From the NCBI GenBank assembly GCA_030446685.1, contig JAUJMV010000038.1, forward strand, positions 1-32,829: DNA of 32,829 bases, written 5' to 3'. The notes below the pieces were generated by a model. It was not told the origin of the DNA and made no database searches. It saw only the letters and a list, made by a program, of their open reading frames with translations. The position numbers and the translations under genes were made by a program. Origin of the DNA: Thermomicrobiales bacterium. GTDB lineage: Bacteria > Chloroflexota > Chloroflexia > Thermomicrobiales > CADCWN01. This document shows, piece by piece, positions 1-7,067 of the stretch (the stretch's first letter is position 1; each line of letters starts with the position of its first letter).

Positions 1-915
1 AGCGGCGGCGCGGGCCTGCTGCCGACCGGGCTGGTCGCCGGCGGCTGCCGCGGGCTGATCGCCGCCGGGGGCTGCCTGATCGCCTGCGTCACCGACACCC
101 CCCAGTTCCCCGGCGCGCAGCTCTGGGCCTACGACGGGCAGGGCTGGTGGTGCCTGGCCCGCGCGACCGACAGCCAGCACGACTACTGGGCGCCCCTGCC
201 GACCGCGGCCTACTTCGCGGACGCCGACCTCCTCGCCTTCGGGTTCGGGACGACGAACGTCTACGGGTTGAAGCTGCGCCCGCGGCCGGCGCAACCGGCC
301 TTCGCCCCGGCCGGCGAACTGACCACCTCGCTCTGGCACGGGCGCGACCCCGACCGCGAGAAGGTCTGGCTGCGGATCGGCGCGGAGCTGGTCACGCCGG
401 GGGGCGCGGGGCCATTCGTCCCCTGCACGGTGACGCTCGGCTACACCCTCGACGGGACGACCTGGGCGGTCGCCGGCGCCGCCACCCTGACGGGCGGCGC
501 GGCGCGCACGCTGTCCTGGGCGCTGCCCGCCGGCGCGACCAGCAAGTGGCTCGGGCTGCGCTACAGCCTGGGCGGCGTGGACGACGGGGCGCCGACCCTC
601 GCCGCGCTCTGGGCCGAATACCGCCCGCTGGAGGCGCTGACCCGCCGCCGCCACTGGACCTTCGACGTGCTGGCCGCCGACGCCACCCCCGCGCGCGACG
701 GCGTGCCGGACCCGCGCCCCGGAGCGGCGATCGCCGCCGACCTCTGGGCCGCCTGGGAGGCCGGCGCGACCCTCCCGTTCCGCGACCTCGACTACGACCT
801 GGCCCCCACGGAGCGCGCCGTCCGCATCGCCGGCCTGGAAGAGCTGATCGCCGCGCCCGCCGACGCCGGCCGCTGGGGCGACTCGCGCCTGCGCGTGCGG
901 CTCATCGAAGTGTGA
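1..915 (+). CDS. Phage tail/structural-like protein, 5' end outside window
   Basis: The frame is open from base 1 to the stop at 913-915, so this is the last 304 residues of a longer protein. An internal ATG at 268 is an unlikely start because the coding pattern continues upstream of it. The visible part is rich in Gly, Ala, Trp and Tyr and looks beta-stranded. The last 85 residues alternate acidic and hydrophobic positions and end in RLRVRLIEV, a style seen in tail or adhesin-type structural proteins. The holin-like gene downstream supports a prophage or phage-derived particle. The function is inferred from context and general character; I do not recognise a named family. There is no signal peptide or membrane segment in the visible part. 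Confidence 0.55.
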   Translation, partial: SGGAGLLPTGLVAGGCRGLIAAGGCLIACVTDTPQFPGAQLWAYDGQGWWCLARATDSQHDYWAPLPTAAYFADADLLAFGFGTTNVYGLKLRPRPAQPAFAPAGELTTSLWHGRDPDREKVWLRIGAELVTPGGAGPFVPCTVTLGYTLDGTTWAVAGAATLTGGAARTLSWALPAGATSKWLGLRYSLGGVDDGAPTLAALWAEYRPLEALTRRRHWTFDVLAADATPARDGVPDPRPGAAIAADLWAAWEAGATLPFRDLDYDLAPTERAVRIAGLEELIAAPADAGRWGDSRLRVRLIEV

Positions 916-927
916 GCATGGGACAAG

Positions 928-1049
928 ACGAGGACTGAGGACCGAGGACTGAGTAGAGGGACGAGGTAGGTGAGGAGGTCAACATTCCGGCACGGCGGCC
1001 GACGTGCTACCGCCCCACTCAGCCCTCAGTCCCCAGTCCCCAGTCCTCG
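928..1049. repeat. Inverted pair of heptamer tandem repeats (GAGGACT word)
   Basis: The left arm at 929-953 reads GAGGACT/GAGGACC/GAGGACT plus GAG. The right arm at 1018-1049 is built from the reverse complement (AGTCCTC, AGTCCCC). Over 25 aligned positions 22 match, and the mismatches are transitions that could still pair in RNA. The loop is about 64 nt. The element fills the gap between the tail-type gene and the holin-like gene. CCCCAGT in the right arm is also a heptamer word known from cyanobacterial STRR repeats. Confidence 0.75.
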
Positions 1050-1061
1050 AAGGGAGGTCGC

Positions 1062-1355
1062 ATGGAAGAGTTCGGCGCGGGGATCGTGCTTCTCGGGGTG
1101 CCGGCGATGATCGCGGTGCCGCTGATCGTGGAGGGGCTGAAGCGGCTGGGGTTGCCGGTCCGCTACGCGACGCTGGCAGCGGTGCTGGTCACGGGCGGGG
1201 TGGCGGCGCTGGCCGAGGCGGTGCGGAACTGGCCGGCACTGACGCCGCTGGTGCGCGTCGTCTTCGCGGCGTTGCTCGTCGGCTTCTCGGCCTCCGGTGT
1301 CTACTCCCAGGCCCGCTATCACCTTGGCCGCCGGTCCGCTGACGACGCGGGCTGA
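1062..1355 (+). CDS. Holin-like small membrane protein
   Basis: A 97-residue protein starts at an ATG 5-6 nt after AGGGAGG. The sequence shows a hydrophobic stretch at residues 6-22 (GIVLLGVPAMIAVPLIV), another at about 36-51 and a third at about 63-80, then a basic tail (YHLGRRS). Small size, two or three membrane spans and a charged C-terminus are typical of phage holins, which open the inner membrane to let endolysin through. The position directly after a tail-type gene fits that role. No endolysin is visible downstream, so the cassette is incomplete or its partner lies elsewhere. It could instead be an unrelated small membrane protein. The stop codon overlaps a 10-bp palindrome, GACCGCGGTC, at 1354-1363. 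Confidence 0.5.
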   Translation: MEEFGAGIVLLGVPAMIAVPLIVEGLKRLGLPVRYATLAAVLVTGGVAALAEAVRNWPALTPLVRVVFAALLVGFSASGVYSQARYHLGRRSADDAG

Positions 1356-1371
1356 CCGCGGTCGACCCCCC

Positions 1372-1400
1372 TTGACGGAGTGTACGTACACCGCTATCCT
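1372..1400 (+). promoter_or_regulatory. Sigma70-type promoter with operator palindrome in the spacer
   Basis: TTGACG at 1372-1377, a 17-nt spacer and TATCCT at 1395-1400 make a near-consensus promoter. The spacer contains the perfect 12-bp palindrome GTGTACGTACAC (1380-1391). A dimeric repressor bound there would block RNA polymerase. The promoter faces the small membrane-protein gene starting at 1449. Confidence 0.65.
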
Positions 1401-1448
1401 CATGCAGGACGTGGGTGGGCGGCGGGCGATGAGGAGCGAGTGAGGGAC

Positions 1449-1736
1449 ATGGGAACAGAGGTCGGTGGGGTGGAGGCGCTCCTGTGCGCGGCGGGCTATC
1501 TGCTGGGGATGGCGCCGCTGCTGCTGCGCCGCGACTGGACGCGGGACGAGCGGCGGCGGCGGCTCCGCCGCTACTGCCTGACCTACGCCCCGCTATTCGG
1601 AATCCCGGTGCTGCTCGTCCTGCTGCACAGCATCGAGCGCCACCAACCGCCCGCCCTCGGCGCCTGGCTGGCGCTCCTGCCCCTGCTCGGGCCGCTGGCA
1701 ATCCTCCACTACCGTCCGGAGTGGCTGACGCGCTGA
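1449..1736 (+). CDS. Small two-helix membrane protein
   Basis: The start is the ATG at 1449, about 50 nt after the predicted -10 box; an upstream in-frame GTG at 1380 lies inside the promoter and is rejected. The 95-residue product has a hydrophobic stretch at about 9-25, a very basic loop (LRRDWTRDERRRRLRRY, about 26-42), a second helix at about 46-58 (PLFGIPVLLVLLH) and a third at about 70-86. The family is not recognised. It sits alone between the phage-like genes and the DJ-1 gene, and it follows one of the clearest promoters in the window, which suggests tightly controlled expression. A hairpin terminator candidate follows its stop. Confidence 0.55.
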   Translation: MGTEVGGVEALLCAAGYLLGMAPLLLRRDWTRDERRRRLRRYCLTYAPLFGIPVLLVLLHSIERHQPPALGAWLALLPLLGPLAILHYRPEWLTR

Positions 1737-1766
1737 CCACCAGCGGAACGCAACTCCGACAGTCAC

Positions 1767-1792
1767 GGGGCGCGGCTGTGATGCCGCGCCCC
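1767..1792 (+). terminator. GC-rich hairpin after the membrane-protein gene
   Basis: GGGGCGCGGC pairs perfectly with GCCGCGCCCC (10 bp) around a 6-nt loop. It lies 30 nt after the stop codon at 1736. There is no U-tract, so termination is plausible but not certain. Confidence 0.5.
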
Positions 1793-1799
1793 GCGCGTT

Positions 1800-1825
1800 C
1801 ATCCTCCTGTACCATCCTCCTGTAC
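1800..1825. repeat. 13-bp perfect tandem duplication
   Basis: CATCCTCCTGTAC occurs twice back to back (1800-1812 and 1813-1825). Directly downstream is TACAAT (1823-1828), a -10-like hexamer. The duplicated unit sits where a regulator site would be for the gene at 1894. Confidence 0.6.
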
Positions 1826-1834
1826 AATGGGGGC

Positions 1835-1876
1835 GTGCTGAGCGAGACGAGCCAGAGCCCACTCAGCACTCAGCAC
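1835..1876. repeat. Short inverted repeat with heptamer word ACTCAGC
   Basis: GTGCTGAG at 1835-1842 is the reverse complement of CTCAGCAC, present twice at 1862-1869 and 1869-1876. This is a small member of the word-type hairpins seen elsewhere in the window. It ends just before the ribosome-binding site of the gene at 1894. Confidence 0.5.
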
Positions 1877-1893
1877 CGGCAAGAGGAGGGGTG

Positions 1894-2523
1894 ATGGACG
1901 AGCGGCGGCGGACGGTCGGCATACTGATCTTCGATGAAGTCGAGGTGCTCGACTTCTGCGGCCCATTTGAAGTCTTCTCGGTCGCGCGCCCGGAGGGGGA
2001 GCACGGCGACGACCGGCGCCTCTTCGAGGCGGTGACGATCGCCGAGGAGGACCGCATCGTGCGGTGCCGCGGCGGGCTGCTGGTGCAGCCGCACCACACG
2101 ACCGCCAACCATCCGCCGCTCGACATCCTGGTCGTGCCGGGCGGTCAGGGGACGCGCCGCGAGCGGCTCAACGGCCGCCTGCTCGACTGGATCGCCGCCC
2201 AGGACCGGCGGGTCGAACTGACCACCAGCGTCTGCACCGGCGCCTTCCTCCTCGCCGAGCGCGGCCTGCTCGACGGCCGCCGCGCGACGACGCACTGGGC
2301 CAGCGTCGAGTGGATGCGCGGCCAGTACCCCGCCGTCACGATCCTCGCCGACGCGCGCGTGGTCGACGAGGGGCACGTCATCACCTCGGCGGGCGTCTCC
2401 GCCGGCATCGACATGGCGCTGCACGTCGTCGCGCGCCTCCACGGCCAGCCGGCCGCGGCCTGGACCGCGCGCCGGATGGAGTACGACTGGGCGGCGCCGG
2501 CCGGCGCGGGGCGCGGGGCGTAA
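1894..2523 (+). CDS. DJ-1/PfpI family protein (GlxA/isonitrile hydratase-like, without AraC domain)
   Basis: The ATG at 1894 is preceded by GAGGAGG at 1883-1889; a GTG three bases earlier is too close to it. The 209-residue product is one class I glutamine-amidotransferase-like domain. It has an N-terminal strand followed by FDEVEVLDFCGPFEVF (residues 13-28), a nucleophile elbow VCTGAFLLA with Cys114, and TTHW with His134. These are hallmarks of the DJ-1/PfpI superfamily branch that includes GlxA-type regulators and isonitrile hydratase. There is no C-terminal AraC helix-turn-helix, so it is more likely a small-molecule hydratase or stress protein than a transcription factor. It appears to be monocistronic. 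The substrate cannot be read from sequence. Confidence 0.85.
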   Translation: MDERRRTVGILIFDEVEVLDFCGPFEVFSVARPEGEHGDDRRLFEAVTIAEEDRIVRCRGGLLVQPHHTTANHPPLDILVVPGGQGTRRERLNGRLLDWIAAQDRRVELTTSVCTGAFLLAERGLLDGRRATTHWASVEWMRGQYPAVTILADARVVDEGHVITSAGVSAGIDMALHVVARLHGQPAAAWTARRMEYDWAAPAGAGRGA

Positions 2524-2648
2524 GGGCGCGACGGGTGTCCCCGCGCGTCGCACCTCCCCGTGCCCCGTGGACAAGGGGCGGCGCCGGGGTGGATAATCGG
2601 CGCCGGCCGGGGCGATCGGGCGGGCGGCACGGGAAAGGCGAGGGGACC

Positions 2649-4118
2649 ATGGCGCGGGCCGAGCAGCAGCGGACGACCGACGCGGCGCGGCGGCCGCTCG
2701 ACCCGGCGGCGATCGCGGAGTTGCGGGCGATCTTCGGCCCGGAGCGGACCCTGACCGAGGAGTGGGACCGCGCCGTCTACTCCTACGACGCCTCGTTCAA
2801 GTCGGTCCTCCAGCCCGGCCTGCCGGACGTGGTCGTCCAGCCCGCCTCGACTGCGGAGGTCGCGGCGGCGGTGCGCGTCGCCGCGAAGTACCGCGCGCCG
2901 GTCGTGCCGCGCGCCGGGGCCTCGGCGATGACCGGCGGCAGCGTCCCGCACCGCGGGGGCATCACGCTCGACCTGCGCCGGATGAACCGCGTGCTGGAGG
3001 TCGACCTCGACAACCTGCAGGTCCTCTGCGAGCCGGGCATCATCCACAAGGACCTCAACGAGCGGCTCCTGCCGCACGGCTTCTCCTTCCCGGTCGACCC
3101 CGGCTCGACCGGCATGGCGACCGTCGGCGGGATGGTCGCCAACAACGCCTGCGGCATGCGCGCCGTCCGCTACGGCAGCACCGCCCACTACGTCCTCGGC
3201 TTAGAGGTGGTGCTAGCCTCCGGCGAGGTCATCTGGACCGGGTCGCCGGGGTCGCGCGCCCTCCAGAGCGCGTCCGGCCTCAACCTGACCGGCCTCTTCT
3301 GCGGCTCCGAGGGGACGCTCGGCGTGATCACCACGCTGCGCCTCAAGATCCTGCCGAAGTCCCCCGCGCGCGGCGTCGTCACCGCCCTCTTCGACCGCCT
3401 GGAGGACGCCGGCGAGGGGACGCGCCTGGTCTTCCGCGGCGGGATCGTCCCGAGCGCGCTGGAGCTGATGGACCGCGCGGCGATCCGCGCCGTCAACGCC
3501 TACAAGGCCGGCCTCGATCTGCCGGACGCCGAGGCGCTGCTGCTGATCGAGATCGAGGGCCAGCCCGCCGGGGTGCGCGAGGCGGCGCAGACGGTGGCGC
3601 AGACCCTCGGCGCGCTCAGCACGCGCGTCCAGTGGGCCGACGACCCGGCGGAGGTCGCCGCGCTCTGGGGCGCGCGCAGCGTCCTCGGCGCGGCGGCCGG
3701 CCTGATCCGCCCCCACTCGACCCGCGTCGCCACCGGCGAGGACATCGCCGTGCCGATCGCGCGGATGCCCGAGACGCTGCGCGCCATCCACGCCATCGCC
3801 GAGCGCTGGGCGATCCCCTGCACCACCTACGGCCACATCGGCAGCGGCAACGTCCACTCCGCCTTCGTGATCGACCCCCGCGACCAGGACGAGGTCGAGC
3901 GCGTCCTGCGCGCCTCCGACGAGATCCACGAGCTGGCCCTGGCGATGGGCGGCACCGTCACCGGCGAGCACGGCGTCGGCTCCGTCCGCCCGCAGTTCAT
4001 GGCGCGCGAGCACGGCCCCGCCCTCGCCGCGATGCAGGCCGTCAAGGCCGCGCTCGATCCGCTCGGCATCATGAACCCCGGCAAGCTCCTTCCGGCGGAG
4101 GGGTCGGACGGTGTGTAA
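2649..4118 (+). CDS. glcD: FAD-linked oxidase, GlcD-type (glycolate/D-lactate oxidase subunit)
   Basis: The ATG at 2649 follows AAGGCGAGGGG and gives 489 residues, normal for GlcD. FAD-binding PCMH motifs are visible: PRAGASAMTGGSVP (about 88-101), DPGSTGMATVGGMVANNACG (about 150-169) and GSEGTLGVIT (about 219-228). The C-terminal FAD-oxidase domain has TYGHIGSGNVH and GGTVTGEHGVGSVRP. The protein would oxidise a 2-hydroxy acid such as glycolate or D-lactate using FAD. No GlcE or GlcF partner lies nearby, so it may act alone as a D-lactate or other 2-hydroxyacid dehydrogenase. The last residues after NPGKLLP (AEGSDGV) are atypical and may come from the junction with the Rhs fragment that begins here. 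The stop overlaps the downstream frame. Confidence 0.9.
   Translation: MARAEQQRTTDAARRPLDPAAIAELRAIFGPERTLTEEWDRAVYSYDASFKSVLQPGLPDVVVQPASTAEVAAAVRVAAKYRAPVVPRAGASAMTGGSVPHRGGITLDLRRMNRVLEVDLDNLQVLCEPGIIHKDLNERLLPHGFSFPVDPGSTGMATVGGMVANNACGMRAVRYGSTAHYVLGLEVVLASGEVIWTGSPGSRALQSASGLNLTGLFCGSEGTLGVITTLRLKILPKSPARGVVTALFDRLEDAGEGTRLVFRGGIVPSALELMDRAAIRAVNAYKAGLDLPDAEALLLIEIEGQPAGVREAAQTVAQTLGALSTRVQWADDPAEVAALWGARSVLGAAAGLIRPHSTRVATGEDIAVPIARMPETLRAIHAIAERWAIPCTTYGHIGSGNVHSAFVIDPRDQDEVERVLRASDEIHELALAMGGTVTGEHGVGSVRPQFMAREHGPALAAMQAVKAALDPLGIMNPGKLLPAEGSDGV
4049..4085. repeat. Duplicated glcD 3' end, copy 1
   Basis: This 37-nt stretch inside glcD encodes ALDPLGIMNPGK. It recurs at 4605-4641 with 35 of 37 identical bases, including 25 in a row. 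The two copies bracket the Rhs fragment. Confidence 0.85.
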
Positions 4119-4782
4119 CGTCGCCCACAGCTACGACGCCAACGGCAACGAGCTGGGGCACAGCGGCGGGCGGGCCTACGCCTACAACGCCAAGAACCAA
4201 ACGACCAGCGCCCAGGCGCCCGGCAAGACCGCCCTGGCCCTGGGCTACACCGGGGACGGCCAGACGCAGCGGGTCCAGGCGGGGGGGGCCAGCTTCCGCC
4301 ACGGCCTGCTCGGGCTGAGCAGCGCGGCGGACGCGGGCGGCACCACCTACTACACCCGCGACAACCGGGGCAACCTGGCGGGGCAGCGCCTCCCCGGCGG
4401 CGCGCGCTACTACTACCTCTTCGACGGGCTCGGCTCCACCGCGGCGGTGACCGACGGCGCCGGCAGCGCGGTCAACCGCGACGCCTACGACCCCTACGGG
4501 CGGGAGACGAGCCGCAGCGAGGGGGTGGCGAACCCCTGGCGCTTCGGGGGGGCCTACGGGGGCTACACCGAGCTGGTCAAGCTGGGGGCTCACCACTCCT
4601 TCCCCGCGCTCGACCTGCTCGGCATCATGAACCCCGGCAAGCGCCTGCCCGCCCCCGCCTCCCTTCAGCGCTCGTCGGGGGCGCGGCGCGGGCACGGCCG
4701 ATCACTCGGCGCTCCCCGCCCCGCGCCCGGCGCCCTGCGCCCCCGATCGGCCCGCGCCGCGCCGCCCGGCGCGATCAGGTAG
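4111..4782 (+). pseudogene. Truncated Rhs/YD-repeat fragment fused to a glcD tail
   Basis: This open frame starts inside the glcD stop region (GTG at 4111). It encodes the C-terminal core of an Rhs-type protein: SYDANGNELGH, YNAKNQTTSA, YTRDNRGNLAGQRLPGG, YLFDGLGSTAAVTD, YDPYGRE and NPWRFGG. Intact Rhs proteins have over a thousand residues, so about 165 residues without an N-terminus is a remnant. The usual core ending (GARYYDP...GRW...DP) is lost. At GAHHSFPALD the frame runs into LLGIMNPGKRLP, a second copy of the GlcD C-terminus. The last 45 residues are low-complexity Arg/Pro/Ala and overlap the 3' end of the opposite-strand rhomboid-like gene, so they are probably not meaningful. Rhs proteins are polymorphic toxins or surface wall-associated proteins; this fragment has no toxin domain and is unlikely to work. 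Confidence 0.75.
4605..4641. repeat. Duplicated glcD 3' end, copy 2
   Basis: Second copy of the 37-nt glcD tail (see 4049-4085). It is fused in frame to the end of the Rhs fragment. Confidence 0.85.
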
Positions 4783-5480
4783 CGCATGGCGACGAAGCCA
4801 ACCACGAGCGCGGTGAGGTGGAAGGCCGGGGTGTAGCTCCGCAGGTACCACACCGCGACGTTGATCTCCCAGAGGGCGAACAGGCCGAGGAGCGGCCAGG
4901 GGACGCGGGCGCGGGCCGCCAGCGCGCCCATCAGCCCGAAGCTGGCGGCGCTCCCCCCGCTCCAGGTGCGCTCCCACGCGACGGCGAGGAGCGGCGCGTC
5001 CAGCGGGGCCGGGTAGATCAGGTGCAGCAGCACCCCCGCGACGATCGCCGCGGCGAAGGTCGTGCCGAAGAAGAGCGCCGCCGCCCGCCCCGGCCCCTCC
5101 CGCGCCTCGAAGGGGACGCCGAAGAGGAGGAGCAAGATCGTCACGTAGACGATCTGGACGTGGTCGTGGTTGAGGAACGGCGCGGCCACCAGGGCGAGCA
5201 GGGCGCCGGGCGGGTCCCGGCCGAGGTCGGGGATGCGGAAGAGCAGCGGCGCGAAGCGCGCCTCGTCAATCGCGTACTTGCCCGCGTACGCGCCCGCCTC
5301 CTGCCGTTCCGCCGCCAGCAGGAAGAAGGCCCAGGACGCCGCCAGGTAGAGGAGGACGAACGGGGCCGCCAGCGGCAGCCGCGCCCACCCGCGCCAGGGC
5401 CGGCCGGCCCCGTCGGTCCACGGCAGGCAGGCGGCGAGCCGGTGTTGCCGGAGCCGGTCGGCGAGCGGGCGCCGCGCCAT
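4665..5480 (-). CDS. Rhomboid-like intramembrane serine protease
   Basis: The start is the ATG at 5480-5478 with GGAGGT about 7 nt upstream, giving 271 residues. There are about six hydrophobic helices. The rhomboid signature is partly kept: NHDHVQIVYV (residues 104-113) in the position of the HxxxxHxxxN helix, GVPFE (121-125), GGSAASFGLMGAL with the presumed nucleophile Ser177, and His221 in FHLTALVVG as its catalytic partner. In classical rhomboids the serine lies in GxSG; here the following Gly is Ala (GGSA). Rhomboids cleave single-pass membrane proteins within the bilayer. The Ser and His suggest an active enzyme, but the altered motif leaves a pseudoprotease possible. The C-terminus is a basic Ala/Pro/Arg tail overlapping the Rhs fragment. 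It is divergent from the transporter at 5608. Confidence 0.7.
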   Translation of the reverse strand: MARRPLADRLRQHRLAACLPWTDGAGRPWRGWARLPLAAPFVLLYLAASWAFFLLAAERQEAGAYAGKYAIDEARFAPLLFRIPDLGRDPPGALLALVAAPFLNHDHVQIVYVTILLLLFGVPFEAREGPGRAAALFFGTTFAAAIVAGVLLHLIYPAPLDAPLLAVAWERTWSGGSAASFGLMGALAARARVPWPLLGLFALWEINVAVWYLRSYTPAFHLTALVVGFVAMRYLIAPGGAARADRGRRAPGAGRGAPSDRPCPRRAPDER

Positions 5481-5507
5481 GGTGGACCTCCGCGCCCCGG
5501 CGGCTGC

Positions 5508-5513
5508 TATACT
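5508..5513 (+). promoter_or_regulatory. Candidate -10 box in the divergent promoter region
   Basis: TATACT (five of six consensus bases) lies in the 127-bp gap between divergent genes. No good -35 is seen 16-18 nt upstream, so this is a weak call. Confidence 0.3.
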
Positions 5514-5607
5514 GCCGTCGCGGCCGGTCGCGCCGCGGGAGCAGGATGCCACACCGGCCGGCCGCTGGCAAGGCGCGCCCGCCGCGCCCGACCCGGTGAG
5601 GAGGCCC

Positions 5608-7002
5608 ATGCGCCCGGACGCGCCCTTGCCGCGCCGCGCCGCCCTGCTCTACGCCTCCGGCTCCTTCTCCGGCAACCTGCTGTCGCGCGTCACCGGCACC
5701 TGGCTCTTCTACTTCTACGCCGCCGGCGCGGGGGACGGCGCCGCGCGCCGCGCGCCGGTCTGGCTCGTCGGGGCGGTCCTCACCGCGGTCGGCCTCTTCA
5801 GCGCGCTCGACGACCCCCTGATCGGCTACTGGAGCGACCGCACCCGCAGCCGCTGGGGCCGGCGCCTCCCCTTCATCGCCCTCGGCACGCCGCTGTGGGC
5901 CGCCCTCTTCCTCCTGCTGTGGTTCCCCCCGGTCGCCGGGGAGAGCCCCGCCAACGCCGTCCACCTCCTCGTCGTGGCGGCGGCCCTCGGCGTCGCCGCC
6001 ACCCTCTCCGGCGGGCCGCTGGAGGCGCTGCTGCCGGAGATCGCGCCGCGCAACCAGGACCGCGTGCGGATCGTCATCGCCCAGGTCTTCTTCGGCACGC
6101 TCGGCGCGGCGGTGGCCCTCGTCGCCGCCGGGCCGGTGATCGACCGGCTCGGCTTCCCGGTCATGGCCGCCGGGGCGGCCCTCCTCGCCCGCGGCTCGCG
6201 CTTCCTCGCGCTGGCTGGCGCCTGGCGGCACGCGCGGCGCGACGTGCCGGCGGTCGACCTCCCGCTCGCCGCCGCCTTCCGCGCCTCCTTCCGCAACGAC
6301 CAGTTCCTCTACTTCCTGCCGACCTTCGTCCTCTTCAACCTGGGCTTCACGCTGATGACCGCCGCGCTCCCCTTCTACGTCCGCGAGGTCTTCCGGGTCG
6401 GGCCGGATCGCGTCGGCGCCTACACCTCACTCCTGACCGCCGTGCCGATCGCGACCCTGCTCCTGTCGCTGCCGCTGATCCGGCGGACGGCCCTCCACCG
6501 GGGCAAGGCGCGCGTCTACGACCGCGCGATGCTCGCCGGCGCCCTCTACTTCCCGCTCCTCTTCTTCATGGGGTTCGTGCCGGGCCTGCCCGCGCTCGCC
6601 CAGGGGCTTGCCTTCATGGCCCCGGTCGGGCTGGCGATGGCCGGCGTCTTCGTCTTCCCCAACGCCCTGCTGGCCGACATCATTGACTACGACGCGCTGC
6701 GGACGGGGCAGCGCCGCGAGGGGATCTACTACGCCGCCCAGAACCTCGTCGAGAACCTGGTCGTCGCGCTGCACGCGATCCTCCTGGCCGGCCTGCTCGC
6801 CCTGGGCGGGACCGCCGACAATCCGCTCGGCATCCGCCTGGTCGGGCCGGTCGCCGGCCTCGGCATCCTCGTCGCCTGGCTGATCTTCCGCCGCTACACC
6901 CTGCCGGACACCGTCCTCCCCGCGCCCGCGCCGGCCGCCGCCCCGCCGCCCCCGGCCGGCGGGCTGACGGTCGAAGGGCGGCGGCCCCTCGGGGATCGGT
7001 GA
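5608..7002 (+). CDS. GPH-family (MelB-like) sugar/cation symporter, MFS superfamily
   Basis: The ATG at 5608 is preceded by GTGAGGAGG and gives 464 residues with about 12 hydrophobic helices. The signature DDPLIGYWSDRTRSRWGRR (about residues 70-88) between helices 2 and 3 is typical of the glycoside-pentoside-hexuronide:cation symporter family. A later GQRREGIYYAAQNLVENL is the usual GPH motif before helix 9 or 10, preceded by ADIIDYDALRTG. Relatives import sugars or glycosides with Na+ or H+. The substrate cannot be read from sequence, and no sugar catabolic gene is adjacent. The C-terminus is Pro/Ala-rich and cytosolic. The gene is convergent with the broken methyltransferase, 65 bp away. 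Confidence 0.85.
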   Translation: MRPDAPLPRRAALLYASGSFSGNLLSRVTGTWLFYFYAAGAGDGAARRAPVWLVGAVLTAVGLFSALDDPLIGYWSDRTRSRWGRRLPFIALGTPLWAALFLLLWFPPVAGESPANAVHLLVVAAALGVAATLSGGPLEALLPEIAPRNQDRVRIVIAQVFFGTLGAAVALVAAGPVIDRLGFPVMAAGAALLARGSRFLALAGAWRHARRDVPAVDLPLAAAFRASFRNDQFLYFLPTFVLFNLGFTLMTAALPFYVREVFRVGPDRVGAYTSLLTAVPIATLLLSLPLIRRTALHRGKARVYDRAMLAGALYFPLLFFMGFVPGLPALAQGLAFMAPVGLAMAGVFVFPNALLADIIDYDALRTGQRREGIYYAAQNLVENLVVALHAILLAGLLALGGTADNPLGIRLVGPVAGLGILVAWLIFRRYTLPDTVLPAPAPAAAPPPPAGGLTVEGRRPLGDR

Positions 7003-7067
7003 GGGAGTGCCGGGAGGCAGGAGGCCCCGACGGTCGGGACCGTCCGCCCGTCCGCCCCCCGCCCCCG

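Noticed and set aside
2762-4318. 518-codon frame overlapping glcD
   Set aside because: Out of frame with glcD and Arg-rich; glcD has all family motifs.
4818-6686. Long plus-strand open frame of 622 codons
   Set aside because: It is antisense to the rhomboid-like gene and out of frame with the transporter; its product is Arg/Pro/Gly-rich without domains, as expected of shadow frames in high-GC DNA.
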